Of a stretch of DNA of 64,000 nt, positions 1 to 7,861 are shown piece by piece. Origin of the DNA: Pseudolactococcus insecticola (GTDB lineage: Bacteria; Bacillota; Bacilli; Lactobacillales; Streptococcaceae); contig NZ_BLLH01000001.1 of the NCBI RefSeq assembly GCF_011170065.1, positions 1-64,000 on the forward strand, written 5' to 3'. Below the pieces are notes generated by a model, which was not told the origin of the DNA, searched no databases, and worked only from the letters and a program-made list of their open reading frames with translations. The position numbers and the translations under genes were made by a program. Every line of letters begins with the position of its first letter. Position 1 is the first letter of the stretch.

Positions 1-10
1 AAAGAAATTA

Positions 11-127
11 GTTTGGTGCTAATTGCATGAGAGATACACCTGTTCCCATGTCGAACACAGTAGTTAAGTCTCATTACGCCGGAAGTAGTTGGGGGTTGCC
101 CCCTGTGAGATATGGTCGGTGCCAAGC
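11..127 (+). rRNA. rrf: 5S ribosomal RNA
   Basis: The 5' segment at 11–19 pairs with 119–127 (with G·U pairs) to close helix I. The internal stretch has the conserved Gram-positive 5S signature around 37–60 (CACCTGTTCCCATG, CGAACACAG) and the GTAGTTGGGGGTTGCCCCC segment. This is the tail of an rRNA operon whose 16S and 23S genes lie left of the window; the tRNA array follows directly. Confidence 0.95.
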
Positions 128-158
128 GAAAAAGGAGACTAGTAGTAGCCTCTTTTTT

Positions 159-231
159 GGGAGTTTAGCTCAGCTGGGAGAGCATCTGCCTTACAAGCAG
201 AGGGTCGGCGGTTCGATCCCGTCAACTCCCA
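159..231 (+). tRNA. tRNA-Val (TAC)
   Basis: 73-nt cloverleaf with acceptor stem GGGAGTT/AACTCCC, anticodon loop CTTACAA at 190–196, and T arm GGCGGTTCGATCCCGTC. No CCA is encoded. First tRNA of the array that follows the 5S gene. Confidence 0.96.
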
Positions 232-233
232 TA

Positions 234-306
234 GGTCTCGTAGTGTAGTGGTTATCACGTCGCCCTGTCACGGCGAAGATCGCGGGTTCAAGTCCCGTCG
301 AGACCG
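234..306 (+). tRNA. tRNA-Asp (GTC)
   Basis: Acceptor stem GGTCTCG/CGAGACC and anticodon loop CTGTCAC give GTC. Discriminator base is G, as expected for Asp. Only two bases separate it from tRNA-Val. Confidence 0.96.
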
Positions 307-310
307 TTTG

Positions 311-328
311 GAACATTAGAGAATGTTC
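311..328 (+). repeat. Perfect inverted repeat between tRNA-Asp and tRNA-Lys
   Basis: GAACATT (311–317) and AATGTTC (322–328) form a 7-bp hairpin with a 4-nt loop in the spacer. No T-run follows, so it looks like a processing or spacer hairpin, not a terminator. Confidence 0.5.
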
Positions 329-346
329 TAAAAGCAATAAAGATTT

Positions 347-419
347 GACTCGTTAGCTCAGTTGGTAGAGCAATTGACTTTTAATCAATGGGTCGCTGGT
401 TCGAGCCCAGCACGGGTCA
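347..419 (+). tRNA. tRNA-Lys (TTT)
   Basis: Acceptor stem GACTCGT/ACGGGTC (with a G·U pair), anticodon loop CTTTTAA, discriminator A, standard T loop TTCGAGC. No encoded CCA. Confidence 0.96.
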
Positions 420-423
420 TAAA

Positions 424-505
424 GCGGATGTGGCGGAATTGGCAGACGCACTAGATTTAGGATCTAGCGCTTAACGGCGTGGGGGTTCAAGTCCCTTCAT
501 CCGCA
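424..505 (+). tRNA. tRNA-Leu (TAG)
   Basis: 82-nt class II tRNA with a long variable arm. Acceptor GCGGATG/CATCCGC; anticodon loop TTTAGGA gives TAG. Confidence 0.96.
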
Positions 506-557
506 TTGTCTTAGATAAGACAAGAGCGTTACTCATCATTGAGTAACAAATGCCTTA

Positions 558-630
558 GCCGGCTTAGCTCAGTTGGTAGAGCATCTGATTTGTAATCAGA
601 GGGTCGCGTGTTCAAATCATGTAGCCGGCA
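558..630 (+). tRNA. tRNA-Thr (TGT)
   Basis: Acceptor GCCGGCT/AGCCGGC; anticodon loop TTTGTAA gives TGT. The T stem contains two G·U pairs but is complete. Confidence 0.95.
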
Positions 631-651
631 TTTAACTAAATAAATAGATAT

Positions 652-723
652 GCGAAAGTAGTTCAGTGGTAGAACATCACCTTGCCAAGGTGGGGGTCGC
701 GGGTTCGAACCCCGTCTTTCGCT
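652..723 (+). tRNA. tRNA-Gly (GCC)
   Basis: Acceptor GCGAAAG/CTTTCGC, anticodon loop TTGCCAA, discriminator T as usual for glycine tRNAs. Confidence 0.95.
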
Positions 724-737
724 TAAGCTAGAGGAAA

Positions 738-823
738 GCCGGGGTGGCGGAACTGGCAGACGCACAGGACTTAAAATCCTGCGAAGGGTAACCTTCGTAC
801 CGGTTCGATCCCGGTCCTCGGCA
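738..823 (+). tRNA. tRNA-Leu (TAA)
   Basis: 86-nt class II tRNA. Acceptor GCCGGGG/CCTCGGC; anticodon loop CTTAAAA gives TAA; long variable arm CGAAGGGTAACCTTCG. Confidence 0.95.
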
Positions 824-861
824 TTGTATCTGGGTGACTAGGTATGATGAGTTAAAGAGTC

Positions 862-935
862 GCACCCATGGCTCAACTGGATAGAGTACCTGACTACGAA
901 TCAGGCGGTTGCAGGTTCGAATCCTGCTGGGTGCA
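862..935 (+). tRNA. tRNA-Arg (ACG)
   Basis: Acceptor GCACCCA/TGGGTGC; anticodon loop CTACGAA gives ACG, whose first A is normally deaminated to inosine by TadA. The ~120-nt spacer after it (936–1055) shows no gene. Confidence 0.95.
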
Positions 936-1055
936 TCAAAATTTTCTGGGTATTACGAACTTAGTTTGTAAGTGAAGGGAATTTTGGTGTAAGCTAGTTT
1001 GGAAGTGCTTAGCAATTCTTAAATTATCTCATATGTCATGAAGACATCAGCACCA

Positions 1056-1129
1056 CGGGAAGTAGCTCAGCTTGGTAGAGTACTTGGTTTGGGACCAAGG
1101 TGTCGCAGGTTCGAATCCTGTCTTCCCGA
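1056..1129 (+). tRNA. tRNA-Pro (TGG)
   Basis: Acceptor CGGGAAG/CTTCCCG; anticodon TGG in TTTGGGA; T arm GCAGGTTCGAATCCTGT. Confidence 0.95.
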
Positions 1130-1168
1130 TTGACTGCGTGTATTAGAGCAGTTATGTTATTACACTTT

Positions 1169-1242
1169 GGCGGTGTAGCTCAGCTGGCTAGAGCGTCCGG
1201 TTCATACCCGGGAGGTCGGGGGTTCGATCCCCTTCGCCGCTA
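1169..1242 (+). tRNA. tRNA-Met (CAT), probably elongator
   Basis: Acceptor GGCGGTG/CGCCGCT with a G·U first pair; anticodon loop TTCATAC. It lacks the features of bacterial initiator tRNA (C1·A72 mismatch and three G–C pairs above the anticodon loop), so the elongator assignment is preferred. Confidence 0.85.
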
Positions 1243-1258
1243 TTTTTGGATTACTGTT

Positions 1259-1332
1259 GGACCTTTAGCTCAGCTGGTTAGAGCTCTCGGCTCATAACCG
1301 AGCGGTCGTTGGTTCGAGCCCAACAAGGTCCA
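1259..1332 (+). tRNA. tRNA with CAT anticodon (Met or lysidine-modified Ile2)
   Basis: Acceptor GGACCTT/AAGGTCC; anticodon loop CTCATAA. The TTAGCTCAG…GGTTAGAGC D arm and CTCATAA loop resemble AUA-reading tRNA-Ile2 (lysidine at position 34), but the anticodon alone cannot separate Ile2 from Met. Confidence 0.8.
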
Positions 1333-1341
1333 CTTTTTTAT

Positions 1342-1431
1342 GGAGGATTACCCAAGTCTGGCTGAAGGGAACGGTCTTGAAAACCGTCAGACGTGTAAAA
1401 GCGTGCTAGGGTTCGAATCCCTAATCCTCCT
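1342..1431 (+). tRNA. tRNA-Ser (TGA)
   Basis: 90-nt class II tRNA. Acceptor GGAGGAT/ATCCTCC; anticodon loop CTTGAAA; long variable arm. The base after the acceptor stem is T, unlike the G of tRNA-Ser(GCT) at 1806–1893. Confidence 0.94.
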
Positions 1432-1464
1432 TTAATATTGTATGTTTTATACAGTGATTTAATT

Positions 1465-1537
1465 GGCTCGGTAGCTCAGTTGGTAGAGCAATGGATTGAA
1501 GCTCCATGTGTCGGCGGTTCGATTCCGTCTCGCGCCA
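1465..1537 (+). tRNA. tRNA-Phe (GAA) with an acceptor-stem mismatch
   Basis: Anticodon loop TTGAAGC gives GAA. Acceptor strands GGCTCGG and TCGCGCC pair at six of seven positions; the fourth pair is T·C. A G at position 4 would restore a complete helix. All other arms are normal. Confidence 0.92.
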
Positions 1538-1555
1538 TATTTGTCGTTTAGACGT

Positions 1556-1626
1556 GCGGGTGTAGTTTAATGGTAGAACCTTAGCCTTCCAAGCTAACTA
1601 CGCGAGTTCGATTCTCGTCACCCGCT
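1556..1626 (+). tRNA. tRNA-Gly (TCC)
   Basis: Acceptor GCGGGTG/CACCCGC; anticodon loop CTTCCAA gives TCC; discriminator T. Confidence 0.95.
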
Positions 1627-1667
1627 TTCCGTTTTAAAATAAAAAATGGACCTTAATCGTATGATTA

Positions 1668-1741
<74 letters not shown>

Positions 1742-1768
1742 TCAGAAAGTTGTGGTTGTATCAGCACT

Positions 1769-1796
1769 TTCAAAATTAGAATTAAAATGTTATAAT
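1769..1796 (+). promoter_or_regulatory. Promoter for tRNA-Ser(GCT)
   Basis: -35-like TTCAAA at 1769–1774, 16-bp spacer ending in TGT, and TATAAT at 1791–1796 (extended -10 TGTTATAAT). It lies 9 bp before the last tRNA, so that gene can be transcribed separately from the array. Confidence 0.7.
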
Positions 1797-1805
1797 AAAG
1801 AAGTT

Positions 1806-1893
1806 GGGGAAGTACTCAAGAGGCTCAAGAGGACGGTTTGCTAAATCGTTAGACTGGGAAACCGGTGCGCAGGTTCGAATCCTGTCTTCTCCG
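1806..1893 (+). tRNA. tRNA-Ser (GCT)
   Basis: 88-nt class II tRNA; acceptor GGGGAAG/CTTCTCC (one G·U), anticodon loop TTGCTAA, discriminator G. Last tRNA of the array, directly upstream of dnaG. Confidence 0.95.
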
Positions 1894-1900
1894 TCGTATA

Positions 1901-1933
1901 CGTCTATTTCAAATAATGAATAGACGTTTTTTT
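1901..1933 (+). terminator. Rho-independent terminator after tRNA-Ser(GCT)
   Basis: CGTCTATT (1901–1908) pairs with AATAGACG (1919–1926), followed by seven T. It separates tRNA transcription from dnaG. Confidence 0.8.
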
Positions 1934-1960
1934 GACCAATTATGGGATATGAGAGGTGTT

Positions 1961-3925
1961 ATGGCTCGTCTTGATAAAGAAAAAATTGCTGATATAAAAG
2001 CTAGTGTCAATATCGTGGATGTGATTTCACAATATGTACATTTATCGAGGTCTGGTGGGAATTTTGTGGGACTTTGTCCATTTCATGGAGAAAAAACGCC
2101 GAGTTTTAATGTGATTCAGGGTAAACAGTTTTTTCACTGCTTTGGCTGCGGTAAATCTGGTGATGTCTTTAAATTTTTAGAAGAGTATAAGCAGGAGTCG
2201 TTTATTGACGCTGTCAAAGAAGTTGCAGACAGTGTAGGGATTGTGCTTGACCTTGTGCCGAGTTCAAAGCGTGAAGATCCGAATCAGGCGCTTTACGAGC
2301 TACATAATCAAGCTGCAAGAATCTATCATACAGTTTTAACCTCGACTGAGGAAGGCGTAAGGGCACGGGAATATTTACTTGAACGCGGTATTTCTGATGA
2401 GGAGATTGATCAGTTTAATATCGGGTTGAGTTTGTCTGATCAGGACTTTTTGTATCAGAGTGTTAAAACAAGATTTGAGGAGGATGTGCTTGTTAACTCG
2501 GGACTTGTCACGTTTGCTGAAAATCGAATTTTTGATAGTTTTCGTGGGCGGATCATGTTTCCACTTAATAATGAGTTTGGTCAAGTGATTGCCTTTTCTG
2601 GGCGAATTTGGCAGCCCGATGATCTATCAAACAAACAGCTTGCTAAGTATAAAAATTCGACGACAACGCCGATATTTAATAAGTCAGAGTCACTTTACAA
2701 TCTTAATCAAGCAAAACCTGTCATCAAAAAAACGCATGAAGTTTATTTGATGGAAGGTTTTATGGATGTCATTGCGGCTTATCAAAATGGCATTTCAAAT
2801 GCTGTTGCAAGTATGGGAACAGCACTTACAGCTGCTCACGTCAGACGGTTGAAGCAATTGACTGAGAAATTTGTACTAGTCTATGATGGCGATGCTGCTG
2901 GGCAAAATGCGATTTTCAAGGCTTTGAATCTACTTGAACATGAAGACGTCGACGTTGTGCGTGTACCTGAAGGGCTTGATCCAGATGAGTATAGCAAACG
3001 TTATCCTGATGCACTAGCTGCTCTGATGGTCAATAGCCGCTTGGCACCTGTTGAGTTTTTGATTGATTATTTGCGACCTGAGAATATGACGAATTTACAG
3101 TCTCAGCTTGATTTTATCGATCTGATGGCGCCAAAAATCGCTGTTGTTCAATCTCTGACGGCGCAAGATGCTTATATAAAGCGATTAGTTGAGATTTTAC
3201 CTGATTTCGAGTATAATCAAGTAGAGCAGGCTGTCAACTTACGGCGTCAGAATGTGATAGAAGAGCAAAATCAGCCTGATACGTTTGACGTTTCTCAATT
3301 TGATGGATTATTTGGTGGTTATGATGATGCGTATGATGATGCGTATGCGGCTGGTCAGATTCCTCTTCCACCGCCCGATGAGACCAATAACGCTCAGCAA
3401 CTGTCGGACTTTCAGCCAGTATTTTCACAGGATAGGACGCTAATAACAGCATCTCCAATCAAAAAAATGTCGCGTGTTGAGATGTCCGAGATGCAGCTAT
3501 TGCATCGGATGGTTCATCATCCGTCTGTGCGTGCGCTTGTTGCGTCAGAAGCTGATTTTCACTTGACGCATAAGCGTTATCAGGTCCTTTATGATGCACT
3601 TATCGTATTTTCGTCTGGTGACGCTTCTAGGGTTGTCGAGACTGCCGATGCTGAAGTTTCTGAATTTATCGATTACTTGACTGATAACGCCGCTGACGAT
3701 GCGCTTGAAACACTTTATGAGATACTTGCAACGGTTCATGTGCCTGATGAGGTGCTTGATGAGGAAGTTCAAGATCTCGTGGCAAATGTGAAACAGGCTG
3801 AAAAGGCCTCTCAGAAAGTAGAACTAGAAAGTCAGCTTGATCAAGCAAAACAGGCTGGTAATAAACAACTCGAGTTACAATTAATCATGCAACTCATGGC
3901 GCTTAGACAACAAGATGGGGTATAA
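1961..3925 (+). CDS. dnaG: DNA primase
   Basis: Makes RNA primers for lagging-strand synthesis at the replication fork. 654 residues. The N-terminus has the CHC2 zinc-binding region ([11 protein letters not shown] … [11 protein letters not shown]). The TOPRIM catalytic core follows, with the acidic motifs [11 protein letters not shown] and [10 protein letters not shown]. An acidic, Q-rich linker leads to a helical C-terminal domain of the kind that binds DnaB helicase. The frame is open further upstream to 1865, but that would start inside tRNA-Ser; ATG 1961 has a GAGAGG ribosome site 4 nt before it and begins with the family-typical MARLDKEKI. rpoD follows after two bases. No rpsU precedes it, unlike many Firmicutes macromolecular-synthesis operons. 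Confidence 0.96.
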   Translation: MARLDKEKIADIKASVNIVDVISQYVHLSRSGGNFVGLCPFHGEKTPSFNVIQGKQFFHCFGCGKSGDVFKFLEEYKQESFIDAVKEVADSVGIVLDLVPSSKREDPNQALYELHNQAARIYHTVLTSTEEGVRAREYLLERGISDEEIDQFNIGLSLSDQDFLYQSVKTRFEEDVLVNSGLVTFAENRIFDSFRGRIMFPLNNEFGQVIAFSGRIWQPDDLSNKQLAKYKNSTTTPIFNKSESLYNLNQAKPVIKKTHEVYLMEGFMDVIAAYQNGISNAVASMGTALTAAHVRRLKQLTEKFVLVYDGDAAGQNAIFKALNLLEHEDVDVVRVPEGLDPDEYSKRYPDALAALMVNSRLAPVEFLIDYLRPENMTNLQSQLDFIDLMAPKIAVVQSLTAQDAYIKRLVEILPDFEYNQVEQAVNLRRQNVIEEQNQPDTFDVSQFDGLFGGYDDAYDDAYAAGQIPLPPPDETNNAQQLSDFQPVFSQDRTLITASPIKKMSRVEMSEMQLLHRMVHHPSVRALVASEADFHLTHKRYQVLYDALIVFSSGDASRVVETADAEVSEFIDYLTDNAADDALETLYEILATVHVPDEVLDEEVQDLVANVKQAEKASQKVELESQLDQAKQAGNKQLELQLIMQLMALRQQDGV

Positions 3926-3927
3926 CA

Positions 3928-5067
3928 TTGGCAGAAAAAAAAGTAGTAAAAAAAGAAAATAAAAAAGTCGGATCAGCCTTTAACGTGGCAACGGCTGAAT
4001 TTATTCGTGACCATAAAAAAGCAGGTCAGGCAGTTGACGACGATATCACGACGGAGCTCGTGACAGAGTTTGAGCTGGACGCTGATGGCATCGAAGCTTT
4101 GCTGACTAAAATCCAAGATGCAGGTATCTCAATCGTTGACAAAAAAGGTGAGCCGTCTGTTATGGCGCTCGAAACGTCTAAGATTGATGAAAAAGAAGCC
4201 GATGAGGAAATTGAAGAAATCGTGACCAATGTCCGCATCGATGATCCTGTTCGGATGTATCTAAAAGAAATCGGGCGCTTCCCACTGCTCAAGTTTGATG
4301 AAGAAACAAAGCTTGCTGAGGCGATTGTCGCAGGTGGTGAAGAAGGCGAGATGGCAAAGCAAATGCTTGCTGAGGCCAACTTGCGTCTGGTTGTGTCAAT
4401 CGCTAAGCGTTACAGTGGTCGTGGCATGCAGTTTTTAGACCTAATCCAGGAAGGTAATCTGGGCTTGATGAAAGCTGTTGACAAGTTTGACCATAGTAAA
4501 GGTTTCAAGTTTTCAACCTATGCGACATGGTGGATTCGTCAGGCGATTACACGCGCGATTGCTGATCAGGCAAGAACAATCCGTATTCCCGTCCACATGG
4601 TTGAAACAATCAATAAATTGATCCGTATCCAACGGCAATTGCTGCAGGATTTAGGTCGTGATCCAAGTCCTGAGGAAATCGGTGCTGAAATGGACATCAA
4701 GCCTGAACGCGTTCGAGAAATTTTAAAGATTGCGCAAGAACCAGTTTCTCTCGAAACGCCAATCGGTGAAGAAGATGACTCGCATCTGGGTGATTTTATC
4801 GAGGATGATGCAATTGAAAGCCCAGTGGACTATACCAATCGTGTAATGTTGCGTGAACAGCTTGATGAAGTCATGGATACGCTGACTGATCGTGAGGAAA
4901 ATGTTTTGCGCATGCGCTTTGGGCTAGACGATGGTCGGATGCACACGCTTGAAGATGTTGGCAAACAATTCAAAGTCACACGTGAACGAATTCGACAGAT
5001 TGAAGCAAAAGCGCTCAAAAAATTGCGTCATCCACGTCGCAGTAAACAATTACGAGATTTCATGTAG
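3928..5067 (+). CDS. rpoD: RNA polymerase primary sigma factor (sigma-70/SigA)
   Basis: Housekeeping sigma factor that directs RNA polymerase to -35/-10 promoters. 379 residues. A lysine-rich start and a short region 1.1 are followed by region 1.2 ([12 protein letters not shown]), regions 2.1–2.4 ([20 protein letters not shown] … [15 protein letters not shown]), region 3, and region 4 with the helix-turn-helix [20 protein letters not shown]. The start is TTG at 3928, the only start just after the dnaG stop, with GATGGGG 7 nt upstream. It is co-transcribed with dnaG. Its expected targets (TTGACA, TGnTATAAT) occur repeatedly in this window. Confidence 0.97.
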   Translation: MAEKKVVKKENKKVGSAFNVATAEFIRDHKKAGQAVDDDITTELVTEFELDADGIEALLTKIQDAGISIVDKKGEPSVMALETSKIDEKEADEEIEEIVTNVRIDDPVRMYLKEIGRFPLLKFDEETKLAEAIVAGGEEGEMAKQMLAEANLRLVVSIAKRYSGRGMQFLDLIQEGNLGLMKAVDKFDHSKGFKFSTYATWWIRQAITRAIADQARTIRIPVHMVETINKLIRIQRQLLQDLGRDPSPEEIGAEMDIKPERVREILKIAQEPVSLETPIGEEDDSHLGDFIEDDAIESPVDYTNRVMLREQLDEVMDTLTDREENVLRMRFGLDDGRMHTLEDVGKQFKVTRERIRQIEAKALKKLRHPRRSKQLRDFM

Positions 5068-5099
5068 TCTGAAAAAGATGTTATTAAGCTAAAATAAGG

Positions 5100-5128
5100 G
5101 ATGGTAGACGCCATCTTTTATTTTTTTT
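5100..5128 (+). terminator. Terminator of dnaG–rpoD
   Basis: GATGG/CCATC hairpin (5100–5115) followed by a T-rich tract. The tail merges with the extended -10 box of the next gene. Confidence 0.65.
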
Positions 5129-5136
5129 GATAAAAT
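5128..5136 (+). promoter_or_regulatory. Extended -10 promoter with ATG 7 nt downstream
   Basis: TGATAAAAT at 5128–5136. The next gene's ATG is at 5144, close to the expected transcription start, so the mRNA may be leaderless. Confidence 0.5.
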
Positions 5137-5143
5137 AGAGAGT

Positions 5144-5515
5144 ATGAAGAAAGTATTAGTTACATTATTTAGTATCATTATCTCAATCATCTTTCTGACG
5201 GGCTGTCAGGAAAAACAGAAAACACAAACCGCAAGTCATGCAACTCTGACGATCCAGTTTGATAAGAAAACAGTCAAAACTTACAAGAATCTGATCGTGA
5301 CAACAGATGAAACAGTTTTAGATTGTCTTAAGTCAGAAAGTAAAGTCACGGTTGAATCAGGTGTCATCACAAAAATTGACGATATTTCACAAGTTGAAAA
5401 ATCAAATCTCTACTGGCTGTTTAAGGTCAATGGTAAGCTTTCTGACAAGGGGGCTGCTGAGACGCCCGTCAGAAATGGTGATAAAATTGAATTTTATTTG
5501 GGGAAATTTGAATAA
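5144..5515 (+). CDS. DUF4430-like lipoprotein
   Basis: 123 residues with a lipoprotein signal peptide: KK charges, a hydrophobic stretch, and lipobox FLTGC, giving a lipid-anchored Cys near residue 21. The mature part (LTIQFDKKTVKTYKN … VKNGD-type end with NLYWLFKVNGK) resembles the DUF4430 / transcobalamin C-terminal-like fold found in small Firmicutes surface proteins. Ligand unknown. The next gene has its own promoter, so a link to the ABC transporter is not shown; the protein is too small to be its solute receptor. Confidence 0.75.
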   Translation: MKKVLVTLFSIIISIIFLTGCQEKQKTQTASHATLTIQFDKKTVKTYKNLIVTTDETVLDCLKSESKVTVESGVITKIDDISQVEKSNLYWLFKVNGKLSDKGAAETPVRNGDKIEFYLGKFE

Positions 5516-5530
5516 ATAGTCAAAAAAATA

Positions 5531-5539
5531 TGGTATAAT
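5531..5539 (+). promoter_or_regulatory. Extended -10 promoter of the ABC transporter operon
   Basis: TGGTATAAT at 5531–5539, 35 nt before the permease start; a GGAAAG ribosome site lies in between. Confidence 0.6.
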
Positions 5540-5573
5540 GAGGACATTATTGGTTTTCGGAAAGTGAATAAAT

Positions 5574-6260
5574 ATGAGTTTTAGTTTTGTTGATAAGTTT
5601 TTGCCGTATTTTAATGATGGCTTAGTGATCACCCTTTTGATCTCAGCTTTTGTCGTGGTGATTGGGACTGTTTTAGGGACGTTGATTGCCCTAGCCAAGC
5701 TCTCAAAAGTCCGAATTTTGCGCTGGTTAGCTAACGTCTATATCGAAATTTTTCGCGGTACGCCAATGCTGGTGCAAATCATGATAGGCTTTCAAGTGCT
5801 AGGTAAGATTCCCTTGCCCGAGTTTCAGTTGGGCATTCTGACGGAGGATTTGTCGCGTCTGGTGCCAGGGATTATTGTCTTATCAATGAACTCAGGCGCT
5901 TATGTCGCGGAGATTGTTCGTGGTGGAATTAACGCCGTGCCAAAAGGTCAGACGGAAGCTGCCTATTCACTAGGTATTCGGCCACGTCAGACCATGTTAA
6001 AAGTCATCTTGCCACAAGCGATTCGCAACATTTTACCTGCCTTGGGTAATGAATTTGTGACCATCATCAAAGATAGTTCCCTTCTTGCGACGATTGGTGT
6101 TATGGAGCTCTATAATGGGGCGCAGACGACAAGCTCAACGACCTACCAAAGCCTGTCGCCATGGCTTTTAGTTGCCGTTTACTACTTTGTTGTGACTTTT
6201 ATCACCAGTCGTTTAATCAACTTGCTTGAGAAAAAACTCGGGAAAGGATACACCAAATGA
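5574..6260 (+). CDS. Amino-acid ABC transporter permease (HisM/GlnP family)
   Basis: 228-residue integral membrane protein of the polar amino-acid permease family. Five hydrophobic segments are visible. The EAA loop, [27 protein letters not shown], docks the ATPase; a GTPMLVQ motif lies in the N-terminal part. It overlaps the ATPase gene by 4 bp (ATGA), so the two are translationally coupled. It has no fused substrate-binding domain, unlike lactococcal GlnP, and no binding-protein gene lies beside it. Substrate unassigned, likely a polar amino acid. Confidence 0.9.
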   Translation: MSFSFVDKFLPYFNDGLVITLLISAFVVVIGTVLGTLIALAKLSKVRILRWLANVYIEIFRGTPMLVQIMIGFQVLGKIPLPEFQLGILTEDLSRLVPGIIVLSMNSGAYVAEIVRGGINAVPKGQTEAAYSLGIRPRQTMLKVILPQAIRNILPALGNEFVTIIKDSSLLATIGVMELYNGAQTTSSTTYQSLSPWLLVAVYYFVVTFITSRLINLLEKKLGKGYTK

Positions 6261-6994
6261 CCACACCAAACCTGATTGAAATCAAAAATTTACACAAATA
6301 TTTTGGTAAAAACGAAGTCCTAAAAGGCCTTGATATTCAGATCAAAAAAGGCGAGGTTGTCGTGATGATTGGTCCGTCAGGATCAGGAAAATCAACATTT
6401 TTGCGGACTATGAACCTGCTTGAAACGCCGACAAAAGGCGAGGTCTATTTTGAAGGCACAAACATTGCTGACAAAACAGTAGATGTCTTTAAGCACCGTG
6501 AAAGAATGGGCATGGTTTTTCAGCAGTTTAATCTGTTTCCAAATATGACTGTCCTTGAAAATCTGACGCTTGCGCCAATCAATACTGGTAAACTAGGCAA
6601 AGATGAGGCAGCGAGCGTGGCACGGGAGCTGCTTGAAAAAGTTGGGCTTTCTGATAAGGCTGAAAGTTACCCGCAAAGTTTATCAGGCGGTCAACAGCAG
6701 CGTGTCGCAATTGCACGGGCACTTGCCATGACCCCTGATGTCATGCTATTTGACGAACCAACAAGTGCGCTCGACCCAGAAATGGTTGGTGAAGTCCTAA
6801 ACGTCATGCAAACCTTAGCCAAAGATGGGATGACAATGGTCATCGTCACACACGAAATGGGCTTTGCAAAAGAAGTTGCTGATCGTGTGATTTTCATGGC
6901 TGACGGTAAAATCGTCGAAACAGCGCCACCAAAAGAACTTTTTGACGATCCAAAAGAAGCTCGGACGCAAGAATTTTTAGCACAGATTCTCTAA
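6257..6994 (+). CDS. Amino-acid ABC transporter ATP-binding protein (GlnQ family)
   Basis: 245-residue cytoplasmic ATPase that powers the adjacent permease. Walker [11 protein letters not shown]-loop [12 protein letters not shown], signature [15 protein letters not shown], Walker [15 protein letters not shown], and H-loop VTHEMGFA are all intact and in order. Family-typical length. Starts 4 bp inside the permease gene; a terminator follows at 7007–7030. Confidence 0.93.
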   Translation: MTTPNLIEIKNLHKYFGKNEVLKGLDIQIKKGEVVVMIGPSGSGKSTFLRTMNLLETPTKGEVYFEGTNIADKTVDVFKHRERMGMVFQQFNLFPNMTVLENLTLAPINTGKLGKDEAASVARELLEKVGLSDKAESYPQSLSGGQQQRVAIARALAMTPDVMLFDEPTSALDPEMVGEVLNVMQTLAKDGMTMVIVTHEMGFAKEVADRVIFMADGKIVETAPPKELFDDPKEARTQEFLAQIL

Positions 6995-7006
6995 TTTGAA
7001 ATCTCC

Positions 7007-7030
7007 AAAGCGCTCATATTCAGCGCTTTT
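7007..7030 (+). terminator. Terminator after the ABC transporter operon
   Basis: AAAGCGCT (7007–7014) and AGCGCTTT (7022–7029) form a perfect 8-bp hairpin followed by T. The mecA -10 box starts immediately after it. Confidence 0.75.
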
Positions 7031-7031
7031 A

Positions 7032-7040
7032 TGCTATAAT
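7032..7040 (+). promoter_or_regulatory. mecA extended -10 promoter
   Basis: TGCTATAAT at 7032–7040. An in-frame ATG at 7039 falls inside this box and so cannot be the translation start. Confidence 0.65.
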
Positions 7041-7071
7041 GAATGTTGAAACGAAAGGCGAGGTTAGCCAA

Positions 7072-7737
7072 ATGGAATATAAACAAATAAACGAAAAAAC
7101 GATAAAAATATCCCTGACATTTGACGACTTGAAAGAGCACGATGTGAAAATGAGTGATTTTCTGGTCAATCAAGGCATGGTTGAAAAACTTTTCTACGAA
7201 TTGGTTAGTGAGCTCGAAATCGAGGATAGATTTGCTAACTCTGGCATGATGACTTTCCAAGTTAGGCCGCATCCGATGGGTGTTGACTTACTGGTCACTG
7301 AAGAAGTCAATATGGAAAATATGCAGTTTCCAGAAGGTGCTGAAGGCTTGCAAGAAATGATGGACGAAGCGATGGATCAAATGGGAGACCTTGCAGGCAT
7401 GATGGATGCTGGTCAGGACAAGCCTAACTTTGATCTGATGGATGATAATGCTGACTATGTCTATTTTATCATCAAGTTTCAAAAGATTTCTGAGGCTGTC
7501 AAGCTTAGCAAAGCTGTCATCGAAGATGTTGAAGAATCAGAGCTTTTCCAATTTCAAGATCAGTTTTACCTGACCATATTGGATAATCAAAAACTTAAAG
7601 GGGCGCGCGAAGTGGGACTCTTGCGTGCTAGAATGCTAGAGTATGGTGATCAGTCTGACTTTTCACGGGAAACCTTGCTAGAGCATGGCGTGAGCGTCTT
7701 TAGGGAAGAAGCACTTGAAAACCTGCAACATATATAA
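7072..7737 (+). CDS. mecA: Adaptor protein MecA
   Basis: Adaptor that delivers substrates to the ClpC ATPase for ClpCP proteolysis; in streptococci it controls competence factors. 221 residues. The N-terminal substrate-binding part (MEYKQINEKTIKISLTFDDL) and the C-terminal ClpC-binding part (DADYVYFIIKFQ-like … QDQFYLTI) are both recognisable. An acidic, methionine-rich linker (EMMDEAMDQMGDLAGMMDAGQD) joins them. Start at 7072 is chosen because AAAGGCGAGG lies 8 nt upstream and the earlier in-frame ATG overlaps the promoter. Single-gene unit with its own terminator. Confidence 0.92.
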   Translation: MEYKQINEKTIKISLTFDDLKEHDVKMSDFLVNQGMVEKLFYELVSELEIEDRFANSGMMTFQVRPHPMGVDLLVTEEVNMENMQFPEGAEGLQEMMDEAMDQMGDLAGMMDAGQDKPNFDLMDDNADYVYFIIKFQKISEAVKLSKAVIEDVEESELFQFQDQFYLTILDNQKLKGAREVGLLRARMLEYGDQSDFSRETLLEHGVSVFREEALENLQHI

Positions 7738-7742
7738 AGGAA

Positions 7743-7781
7743 AGACTCAGCAGATGCGTAACATTCTTGCTGGGTCTTTTG
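7743..7781 (+). terminator. Terminator of mecA
   Basis: AGACTCAGCA (7743–7752) pairs with TGCTGGGTCT (7768–7777, one G·T), followed by a T-rich run. Confidence 0.8.
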
Positions 7782-7844
7782 TCTCATTATCACTCAAATA
7801 GGCGTAAAAATTTCAAATTCAAACACGGCAAGCACCAGAAAATT

Positions 7845-7853
7845 TGGTATAAT
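7845..7853 (+). promoter_or_regulatory. tagO extended -10 promoter
   Basis: TGGTATAAT at 7845–7853. The ATG of tagO is 8 nt after the box, so the predicted mRNA starts at or within 1–2 nt of the start codon. No ribosome site is visible. Confidence 0.55.
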
Positions 7854-7861
7854 GATGATAT

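Noticed and set aside
311-328. Hairpin between tRNA-Asp and tRNA-Lys as a terminator
   Set aside because: No T-run follows and more tRNA genes continue directly.
27-1297. ORFs running through the 5S/tRNA region (27–248, 529–765 minus, 1100–1297)
   Set aside because: They are made of rRNA and tRNA sequence, have no ribosome sites and cover several cloverleaf genes.
1865-1960. Upstream start for dnaG
   Set aside because: It begins inside tRNA-Ser(GCT) and reads through that gene's terminator.
4026-4379. Long antisense Ser-rich ORF opposite rpoD, and similar ones (e.g. 13442–14008, 55752–56201, 62281–62676 minus)
   Set aside because: Mirror frames of well-conserved genes, low-complexity translations, no ribosome sites.
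7039-7071. Upstream ATG for mecA
   Set aside because: The ATG overlaps the -10 box and cannot be on the mRNA.
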